From Pseudomonas sp. (lineage in GTDB: Bacteria > Pseudomonadota > Gammaproteobacteria > Pseudomonadales > Pseudomonadaceae), in assembly GCF_030698175.1 (NCBI RefSeq), contig NZ_JAUYNT010000012.1, positions 1 to 53,362 of the forward strand: 53,362 nucleotides of DNA. The letters are read 5' to 3'. The translations under genes and the position numbers were made by a program. Of the stretch, positions 1 to 6,858 are shown in pieces. Below the pieces are notes generated by a model. The model saw nothing but the letters and a program-made list of their open reading frames with translations. It was not told the origin of the DNA and did no database searches. Each line of letters starts with the position of its first letter. Position 1 is the stretch's first letter.

Positions 1-181
1 GCGAGGGAAAGACCGGTTTGAGGCAGTTTTTGCGCTCTTTTGAGGCGAATAGTCGCTCTCTTTAACGAAAAAGAGCGCGAAAAATGACCAAGTCCGGCTT
101 TTCCGCAGTAGGACAGTCCTAAGTCCGACAGGCTGCTAGGCTGGCGCATCCGGGCCGCGGCCCATTGAGTGAGGAGCCTGC

Positions 182-1714
182 ATGGTTACTGAACATCTGG
201 ACGTGTTGATTATCGGTGCCGGCCTTTCCGGCGTCGGCGCGGCCTATCACCTGATGAAGCATTGCCCCGGCAAGCGCTATGGGATTCTCGAAGGCCGCGC
301 CGCCCTCGGTGGCACCTGGGATTTATTCCGCTACCCAGGCATCCGTTCCGACTCGGACATGTACACCCTCGGCTACAACTTCAAGCCCTGGAGCGACCCG
401 CAAGCCATCGCCGACGGCCCCTCGATCCGCCGCTATATAGACGAGACCGCCCGCGAGAACGGCATCGACCAGCACATCCGCTACCAGCACAAAGTGCTCA
501 AGGCCGACTGGTGTTCAGCCAGCGCCCGCTGGACCCTGCAAGTGCAATGCGCCGAGGAGCCAACCCCGCGCACCTTTAGCTGCCAACAGCTGCTGATGTG
601 CACCGGCTACTACCGCTACGAAGCCGGTTACACCCCGCAGTTCAAAGGCCGCGAGCTGTTCAAGGGCACCGTCATTCACCCGCAGTTGTGGCCGCAAGAG
701 TGCGACTACAGCGGCAAAGAGGTGCTGGTGATCGGCAGCGGCGCCACCGCCGTTACCCTGGTGCCGGCGCTCACCGAGCAGGCCAAGCACGTGACCATGT
801 TGCAGCGCTCACCCAGCTACGTGGCCAGCTTGCCCAGGGAGGACCGGATCTCTAATTTTCTGCGCCGCTGGCTGCCGGAGAAACTGGTCTATCGCTTGGC
901 CCGTGGGCGCAACGTGGCCATTCAAATGGTCTTCTACAAGCTCTCCAAGCGCTTCCCGAATTTCGTCCGCAAGTTGCTGCTCGGCCAGGCCAAGCGTCAG
1001 CTCGGGGCAGACTTTGACATGCGCCATTTCAGCCCGAATTATAAACCTTGGGACCAGCGCGTCTGCGCGGTGCCCGATGGCGACCTGTTCAAGGTGCTGC
1101 GCGAGGGCAAGGCCTCGGTGGTCACCGAGCACATCGACAGCTTCACCGAGCAGGGCATCCGCCTGGCCTCCGGGCAGGAGCTCAAGGCCGACATCATAGT
1201 CACCGCCACCGGCCTGGATTTGGTGATGTTTGGTGGCATTGCGGTGGCCGTCGATGGTCAGCCTTTCGATGTCGCGCAGAGCATGGGCTATCGCGGCATC
1301 ATGCTGCGCGACCTGCCCAATATGGCCGTGGTGTTCGGCTACACCAACGCCAGCTGGACGCTGAAGGCCGACCTCTCCAGCGAATACTTCTGCCGTTTGA
1401 TCAACCATATGGACGCCATCGGCATGCGCCAATGCACCCCGCGCAACAGCGGTGGCGAGGTGGCCGACGCGCCCTTCCTCGACCTCGCCTCCGGCTACAT
1501 CCAGCGCGCCGCCGGCAAACTGCCCAAGCAGGGCGACCGGGCGCCCTGGAAGCTCTACCAAAACTACCTGCTCGACCTGGCTCTACTGCGCTTTGGTAAG
1601 GTCGAGGATGGCTACCTGATCTTCTCCTCACCGAAGGTCAGTGAAGAGGCCGAGGCGCAGGTGCTGGCGCCTAGGGCGCTCCAGCCGCATCGTCACCCGA
1701 ACGGGCTTTTGTAG
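182..1714 (+). CDS. flavin-containing monooxygenase (Baeyer-Villiger type)
   Basis: The 510-residue protein starts with a GxGxxG dinucleotide-binding motif (GAGLSG, residues 12-17) followed by GGTW and YPG, typical of group B flavin monooxygenases. A second Rossmann motif (GSGATA) lies near residue 187, just after FKGTVIHPQLWP, a close match to the Baeyer-Villiger fingerprint FxGxxxHxxxWP. The family uses FAD, NADPH and oxygen to oxidise ketones or hydrophobic substrates; the actual substrate cannot be read from sequence. A GAGGAG ribosome site precedes the ATG. The gene is monocistronic, and its stop codon TAG lies inside a REP-like GTAGGAGCGG sequence, so the C-terminus may have been set by REP insertion. 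Confidence 0.9.
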   Translation: MVTEHLDVLIIGAGLSGVGAAYHLMKHCPGKRYGILEGRAALGGTWDLFRYPGIRSDSDMYTLGYNFKPWSDPQAIADGPSIRRYIDETARENGIDQHIRYQHKVLKADWCSASARWTLQVQCAEEPTPRTFSCQQLLMCTGYYRYEAGYTPQFKGRELFKGTVIHPQLWPQECDYSGKEVLVIGSGATAVTLVPALTEQAKHVTMLQRSPSYVASLPREDRISNFLRRWLPEKLVYRLARGRNVAIQMVFYKLSKRFPNFVRKLLLGQAKRQLGADFDMRHFSPNYKPWDQRVCAVPDGDLFKVLREGKASVVTEHIDSFTEQGIRLASGQELKADIIVTATGLDLVMFGGIAVAVDGQPFDVAQSMGYRGIMLRDLPNMAVVFGYTNASWTLKADLSSEYFCRLINHMDAIGMRQCTPRNSGGEVADAPFLDLASGYIQRAAGKLPKQGDRAPWKLYQNYLLDLALLRFGKVEDGYLIFSSPKVSEEAEAQVLAPRALQPHRHPNGLL

Positions 1715-1957
1715 GAGCGGACTTGTGACCCACAGGGATGTGGGAAATGCAGCAAGCCGTAGGGAACGGCTGCTGTCCGCGATGCGGCCCTGCCGGCAGT
1801 GCATATGCCTGCACCCGAACGCCGCATCGGCGTCGTTTGATCGGTTGACTCGCTGTGGGTCAGCCTGCGGCTGGTTTTCGTGGGAGGGGCTTTAGCCGCG
1901 ATGCTTTTGTTTTTAATACAGCACTCTGACGCCGCACCTGGGTCGCCTGAATGATTG

Positions 1958-2240
1958 GTTGACTCGCTGCGCTCGCCCTGCGGGCCAGCCTGCGGCTGTT
2001 ACTCCGCTTCGCTGCGTTGCGCCCTTACGGCGCGTCACTTTTGGCAGTCGCCCCAAAAGTAACCAAAAAGGCTTGCCCCATGCATCCGGCCCGCCTGCGG
2101 CGGGTACCCTTACTCCATCATTGCTCCGTGGGCACGCTGCGACGGGCCATCCATGGCCCAACGCAGCTCTCGCGGCATCCTGCCGCTCAACCCGCTGCGC
2201 AACGACTCCGTTCGGCCTCCTGAAAGGGGCGTTGTCCCGG
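1958..2240 (+). repeat. left arm of diverged inverted repeat
   Basis: Reading rightwards this arm contains, in order: CGCCCTTACGGCGCGTCACTTTTGG, CAAAAGTAACCAAAAAGG, GGGCCATCCATGGCCCAAC, GGCATCCTGCC and GTTCGGCCTCCTGA. The same landmarks appear in the same order on the opposite strand at 2335-2560, so the two arms are homologous and converge. Sequences of this kind recur widely in Pseudomonas genomes as non-coding repeats; their function is unknown to me. Confidence 0.6.
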
Positions 2241-2334
2241 CGCGGATTTGTTTGCTCGACCCCGAAGGGTGTTGGTTTTTGATTTGGCGAAGTCAAAGGC
2301 AATTAAAGAACTGCCAGACAACTCGGTCTAAAGG

Positions 2335-2560
2335 CCCCGTCAGGAGGCCGAGCGCAGGTGTTGCGTAGAGGGGCGTTTGGCAGGATGCCAAACGAGGCAT
2401 GTTGGGCCAAGGATGGCCCGTCTTGCCGACCCTCGGAGCAGCGCCGGAGCGAGGGAAGTCTGGCGTAGCCAGATCCGGATGTCGGGTGCGCTTTCTCTTT
2501 GGTTACTTTCTCTTTCGCGCAAGCAAAGAGAAAGTAACTCGCCGTAAGGGCGAAATAAAT
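2335..2560 (-). repeat. right arm of diverged inverted repeat
   Basis: Read on the minus strand this arm runs CGCCCTTACGGCG, AAAGTAACCAAAG, GGGCCATCCTTGGCCCAAC, GGCATCCTGCC, GCTCGGCCTCCTGACGGGG. It mirrors the left arm with many substitutions and length changes. It sits directly downstream of the AT-rich two-gene cassette and may mark that cassette's left boundary. Confidence 0.6.
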
Positions 2561-2652
2561 GGCCGCGTCAGTGTGGATGTTACGGCTAGTAGTTGTAGCA
2601 GGAGAGCAACTCGTATGGATTGAAAGTCGGAGTCTGCCCCCGATTGTTCGTT

Positions 2653-4212
2653 TCAATTATTGCTGGGTGGCGTTTGTTTGAGGACTAAGATTTTTGGTAA
2701 GTTATCGTTGTCGGCAGGTATTGTTTTTGATGTTTTTTGTTCTTCGGCTATTGGTTTGTCCGTGTTGGTAAATTTAAAGCCAAAGGCAAACAGTGCTATA
2801 AATAATATTGTAGAGGTGATCCATAGTGCGGTGAATTTAAAAATCCTGTCGCCGGTATATGATTTTATGCTGCTAATTGTAGGATCTATTGTTTCATTTA
2901 TTTCATGTTCGCTAAGTATATTTTTATAAGTGCTTGCCACTGCTTCTTTTGTCTGGGTGCTTAAATAATGTATCCTGCTTTTCGTATCTGATCTGGAAAT
3001 TAGCATCCAGATGGTTGATATGGCGCAGATGAGTAATGATATTAATAAATATTCGATTGAGAATATTTTCTCAGTGCCTGCATCCTTTAGGCCGTTGACT
3101 GCAACTACTGTTACGATAAATGTGATGAAGCCTATTGTGCTGCTTTGAAATGAATTTGTGAATGCATCTGTTATTTCCAATGTTCTTTTGTTGAAGTCCG
3201 TTACGAATTCTAACAGCTTGCTTTTTAATTCAAGATATTGGCTTATGTTGTCTTTTAGATATATTTCGTAGTTTGATTGAATTGTATGCCAGGTGGATTG
3301 CGTTAGATCAATATATTTTTTTTGTGCGTTAAGTGTGAATATATTTCTGACGAGTCCGAGTTTATCTCCGCACCGGCCTTCAGCGTACGCCCAGTCATAA
3401 ATTTTGTAAGCTATATCAGCGTTTTCATTTATTTCGTCTGGCAAGCTATCCGGAGTTGTAAATGTTTTATATCCGTTAAATTTGAAGCGTATCTTTTTAT
3501 CATCGGTAACTTCAGTTGTGTTTGATATGCAGGCTAGGGAGTAAAGCGATTTTGCTTTTGTAAAGAAGTCCTTTAAATCTTGAGGGATGCTATTTTTTAT
3601 AGTGACGTTGAAGTCGTCGGGAGTAAACGTATATTGGAGTTTTATGAATGTTGTATTTTCTTTGAAGAGAGAGATTTTGCTCTCTCTGTCTATTCTTTGC
3701 AGAGGGGTCAGTGGTGGTGATTTATTTGTATGTTGCGAAAATATTATTGTATTGCTTCCGAACTCCTCAATCATTTCAAATACTTTGAAGTGAAGCCTGT
3801 CCGTAAATACACTAGAGAGGGCGTTGATTTTTTGTAAAAGATCGAGCTCGCAAAAGGTTCTAGTAAAATCCTGTAAGCTATATATTGAAAGTTCTTGCTC
3901 TATAATGTTTTTTCGTATGAGCAGGTATACTGCTATTTGTGATGAGTCTTCTTGGTTTTCATTATAGTGGTCCTCTATTATTGCGAAATCCGCCCTGCAG
4001 CACTCGCTTATTTTTTTGCAATGACCATCTATTTCTAGAGTTAATTCAAATGTGTCTCTTGGTGATATGTTTTTTAATTCATATAAGAAAGTCTCGATAA
4101 AGCGCCATGAATGTGCCTGTGGTTCGATTTTAAGTGAAAATCTAGATAGGCTTTCACTTATTTCGATATTTTTAGCGGTTGACCTTTCATGGTTCAAGTA
4201 TACCGAGATCAT
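2653..4212 (-). CDS. conserved hypothetical protein with three C-terminal membrane helices
   Basis: I do not recognise the family. The 519-residue protein has a long, soluble, Lys/Asp/Ser-rich N-terminal part (about 1-360) with repeated aromatic and charged blocks. Three hydrophobic segments follow near 362-382, 393-412 and 465-488, with a coiled-coil-prone stretch between the second and third. The tail is Pro/Asn-rich. The ATG abuts the TGA of the upstream gene (TGAATG), so translation is coupled. Base composition is far more AT-rich than the surrounding genes, indicating horizontal transfer. Pairing a membrane protein with a nucleic-acid-binding-like partner resembles two-gene defence systems such as Kiwa, but neither sequence looks like KwaA or KwaB. 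Confidence 0.8.
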   Translation of the reverse strand: MISVYLNHERSTAKNIEISESLSRFSLKIEPQAHSWRFIETFLYELKNISPRDTFELTLEIDGHCKKISECCRADFAIIEDHYNENQEDSSQIAVYLLIRKNIIEQELSIYSLQDFTRTFCELDLLQKINALSSVFTDRLHFKVFEMIEEFGSNTIIFSQHTNKSPPLTPLQRIDRESKISLFKENTTFIKLQYTFTPDDFNVTIKNSIPQDLKDFFTKAKSLYSLACISNTTEVTDDKKIRFKFNGYKTFTTPDSLPDEINENADIAYKIYDWAYAEGRCGDKLGLVRNIFTLNAQKKYIDLTQSTWHTIQSNYEIYLKDNISQYLELKSKLLEFVTDFNKRTLEITDAFTNSFQSSTIGFITFIVTVVAVNGLKDAGTEKIFSIEYLLISLLICAISTIWMLISRSDTKSRIHYLSTQTKEAVASTYKNILSEHEINETIDPTISSIKSYTGDRIFKFTALWITSTILFIALFAFGFKFTNTDKPIAEEQKTSKTIPADNDNLPKILVLKQTPPSNN

Positions 4213-5274
4213 TCAAAGCACTCTTTCTTTGAGTTTGAAGTTTCGTGACTCATTTGATTCGATCACTACAAGGTGTCGGCCGTCTGCAGTTCTTTCCGCC
4301 CAGACTTTCTCGTCTAACTTCCCGATGCCATCTTTGATGATCAGCGCAATGTCTTGAGACAGCTTGTAGGTTGTCTTTCTAAAAGGTACTGCTGATGGTA
4401 CAAGATTAAATAAAGTGTCAAAGCCTTTTGTCTCGGGTAGTTCATGTAGTTTTTTTAATAGCTGCGGCTTCTTTTTTTCGAACTCGGGGTTATCTGATGT
4501 GTAATTTAAAAAATTATCGTCAATGAACTTTGTGTAATCCATACTGCCGTTTTGTTTGAAGGCCGCAATGGTGGCATTTCTAAGGATTGTATGATCCTGT
4601 GGGAAATCTTTTTTTAATATTGCAATTTTTGAAATGACGGCCTGTGATGCAGTTGAAGTGTTGTGCGTGTCTGTGTTTTTTTCTTTTAGTTCGAGGAATT
4701 CGTGCCACCAATATTGCGTCAGTTTTGATTTGGAGTCATATATATAGATATTTTCTGGTTTTTTTTCAGCATTAAATTCAACTTTAAAGGCTTTATAAAT
4801 TTTCTCTGATAGGCCAAGGCCTGTTTTTTTCTTAAAATCGGCTTGGTCAAGTATTACTTGGTGATCAACTTTCACGCCTATATAGCGTAAATTTCCATTT
4901 TCGGTATAGGTGAATTGTAAAAAACTTCCTACTTTTACATGTATGCCGTCATTTTTACTTAAGTGGCCATACTTTATGGATACGTCTTTTTCTTTTTGTA
5001 GTAGCCTTTCTGCAAGTGCTTCTCCTATGCTTTCAGTATCTAATTTCGATGTTGCGGATATGGTCGTTATTGTTGTTTTAAATGCTGAGTCTTGTATTGA
5101 TACCTCAAATAATCTCTTTTGTTCTTTGCTATTTATTTCTACTAGGAGAGTTTCTAAGTATGTTTCTAGGTCTAAAATGTTTAAGTCTGTTTTGATTTCT
5201 TCTTTTGAGTTTTTATCTACGTTGATATGAAATAAGCATGTGCTGATAACGCTGTTTTTATCAAGAGTGGCCAT
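4213..5274 (-). CDS. hypothetical protein, possibly NdpA/NA37-like (nucleoid-associated)
   Basis: This 353-residue, charged, soluble protein has no transmembrane segment. Its middle and end (YWWHEFLEL about residue 197; a C-terminal block with DIALIIKDGI and GRHLVVIES) resemble in order and spacing the 37-kDa nucleoid-associated (YejK/NdpA) family, but the similarity is distant and seen only by eye. The start at 5274 is preferred over an upstream ATG at 5385 because AAGGGA lies 8 bases ahead of it and the longer form would overlap the next gene. AT-rich codon use matches its partner downstream, to which it is directly coupled. I infer a DNA- or nucleotide-associated sensor for the membrane partner; this is unproven. 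Confidence 0.75.
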   Translation of the reverse strand: MATLDKNSVISTCLFHINVDKNSKEEIKTDLNILDLETYLETLLVEINSKEQKRLFEVSIQDSAFKTTITTISATSKLDTESIGEALAERLLQKEKDVSIKYGHLSKNDGIHVKVGSFLQFTYTENGNLRYIGVKVDHQVILDQADFKKKTGLGLSEKIYKAFKVEFNAEKKPENIYIYDSKSKLTQYWWHEFLELKEKNTDTHNTSTASQAVISKIAILKKDFPQDHTILRNATIAAFKQNGSMDYTKFIDDNFLNYTSDNPEFEKKKPQLLKKLHELPETKGFDTLFNLVPSAVPFRKTTYKLSQDIALIIKDGIGKLDEKVWAERTADGRHLVVIESNESRNFKLKERVL

Positions 5275-5308
5275 TTTGCTATCCCTTTTATGTTTAGTTG
5301 ACTTTGTG

Positions 5309-6037
5309 TTACCCCATCGGGCTAAACCCATTAGCCGCGCTGCAATATCTTTGTTCCATCTGCTTGCTGTGTTCTTCTCGGCCACGTTCCCAGCTCAATT
5401 TCCACGCCCGGCACTGTTCGCGAAAATAGACCTTGGCCGCTTTGCGGCAACCTCGGTAGTCGATTGAGCCGCGCTTGTGATTGCTGCAAACACTACTGCT
5501 GTCGATGCGGTTATTGATCGATTGCCATTGCGCGAGGTATTGGCCGTTGCCATCCCATTTGGGTATCCGTTGTAGTGTGCTATCGCGCTCGACGTTTTGC
5601 CGAGCGGGGGCGCTGTTGCTGTTGGCTTGGTCGGCGCGGTATTGGGCTAAGTATTCGGCGGAGACCATGCCGCGCCGAGGTGTTGGCTCGGTGTTTTGTG
5701 GCAGCTGATCGGGCCGTGCGTTGGCCGGCTGGCGCGGCTGTTGAGGCGCTATGGGTTGCTGCAAGTCGATGGGTTTTAGGGCTATGGCCGGCGGAGCGGG
5801 ATTGAGCAGGCCCTGGGTTTGACGGTGAAGTAGTTGATTGAGGCCGTTGTGTTCGGCCAGTAGATAAGCCGCCAAGGCCAAGATGCCGAGTACGCCCAGC
5901 ACGTTGGCGAAGCGCCAAAAGGCGCTGCGTTTCGGTCGTTGCCGCTGGCGCAGCCAGTCGTTGACGCTGAGGGCGTCGTCGCGGTTTGCGCGTAGGGGGT
6001 TTTGCTGGCCGTCGCGTTCCCAGTCCTGGTGTTTCAT
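5309..6037 (-). CDS. hypothetical membrane-anchored protein with cysteine-rich C-terminal domain
   Basis: The 242-residue product has a charged N-terminus, one membrane helix (about residues 40-62, GVLGILALAAYLL), a Pro/Gln-rich linker (about 75-135) and a C-terminal domain with several spaced cysteines (SSVCSNH, YRGCRKA, REQCRA, RYCSA) that could form disulfides in the periplasm. The start at 6037 has an AAAGGA site; the ORF extends to 6148 without a ribosome site. Composition is ordinary for the host, unlike the AT-rich cassette that begins 35 bases downstream, so this gene marks the right boundary of that insertion. No family recognised. Confidence 0.7.
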   Translation of the reverse strand: MKHQDWERDGQQNPLRANRDDALSVNDWLRQRQRPKRSAFWRFANVLGVLGILALAAYLLAEHNGLNQLLHRQTQGLLNPAPPAIALKPIDLQQPIAPQQPRQPANARPDQLPQNTEPTPRRGMVSAEYLAQYRADQANSNSAPARQNVERDSTLQRIPKWDGNGQYLAQWQSINNRIDSSSVCSNHKRGSIDYRGCRKAAKVYFREQCRAWKLSWERGREEHSKQMEQRYCSAANGFSPMG

Positions 6038-6261
6038 GGCATTCCTTTGACCTTCTATCGCAGCCCTTGGCCGAGCGACAGTGCGGGTGAAACTGAGCAG
6101 GCAGTCACATTTGCGACGAGGGTAAACCGCGCCGCAGGGCGAAGTCACTCTTTAGCGTGCGGGTATTGTGGCGCGGCTTAAAGAGGCGCTGACCACGCCC
6201 CTTGTAACAATCGGCAGCAACTAGACTCAACTGTCATCAGTCGCAAGCCAGGAAGCACTTT

Positions 6262-6771
6262 ATGCGTCGTCTTTTCGTTTTGCCGTTGTTGGGTGCTTTG
6301 TTGCTGGGTGGTTGCGCCGGTGCGGATCTGTCGCGGGTCGAGTTGCCGTTGCTGCCGGGTTGGTACGACGGGCAGTTGGTGTACTACATCACCACGGATA
6401 TTTCCGATGCGCCGATGGCGGCGAAGATGCAGGCCAACTATGTGCCGCGCCTGGCCAATGCCTTGCCGGATGCACCGGGGCCGTTTCCGTTGGCGACTTT
6501 TGATCGAGTCTATAAGTTTGTCGATGGCAGCCAGCCCAGTGTGTTGCCGTCGATTCCGTTGCCGTTGGGGGCGGGCAATCAAGACCCAGCCTACAGCCCG
6601 TTGTGGCATGTGTATGAGGTGCGCTGGTTGCGCGGCCCGCACACCGAGTTGCGCTCGGCCGATGCCTTGTTGCAAGCGCAGGAGGAGGGTCGGGTGAGCG
6701 TGCGGCCGACCGGGATTATCGCCAACTGCCCGGTGGTGCGGGTGGGTGATCAGCTGTTGCAGCGGCCGTAG
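6262..6771 (+). CDS. putative outer-membrane lipoprotein
   Basis: The 169-residue product starts with a short lipoprotein signal (MRRLFVLPLLGALLLGGC): a lipobox LLGGC puts the lipidated cysteine at residue 18. The remaining ~150 residues have no membrane segment and no domain I recognise; aromatic-rich stretches (WYDGQLVYYITTD, WHVYEVRW) suggest a compact beta-rich fold. AGGAAG precedes the ATG. The residue after the cysteine is Ala rather than Asp, so outer-membrane sorting is expected. It stands alone between opposing genes. Confidence 0.75.
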   Translation: MRRLFVLPLLGALLLGGCAGADLSRVELPLLPGWYDGQLVYYITTDISDAPMAAKMQANYVPRLANALPDAPGPFPLATFDRVYKFVDGSQPSVLPSIPLPLGAGNQDPAYSPLWHVYEVRWLRGPHTELRSADALLQAQEEGRVSVRPTGIIANCPVVRVGDQLLQRP

Positions 6772-6858
6772 AACATAGTGCCCGAGGCGTCGGCGGATTG
6801 CCGGCGGCGACCACAGTCTAGGAAGAGTCGCAGCATTTAACCGCTACAACGCCTTATT

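Larger units (their letters stand above)
1715..2652. other. gene-free interval with REP-like sequence and an inverted repeat pair
   Basis: No convincing gene is seen in these 938 bases. The interval begins in a REP-like sequence (GTAGGAGCGG at 1711-1720) and has a second relative at about 1880-1901 (GGGGCTTTAGCCGCGA). It then holds the two arms of a large diverged inverted repeat (listed separately) and a short AT-rich transition to the foreign cassette that follows. Short reading frames here are low-complexity by-products of the repeats. Confidence 0.6.

Noticed and set aside
1..181. Coding sequence at the left edge
   Set aside because: No open frame with protein-like character; only AT-rich leader and short inverted repeats (GAGCGC / GCGCTC) ahead of the monooxygenase.
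2653..5274. Assignment of the AT-rich pair to the Kiwa defence system
   Set aside because: The architecture (membrane plus soluble partner) is similar, but the membrane protein is far larger than KwaA and the soluble one lacks the C-terminal motif I associate with DUF4868 (KwaB).
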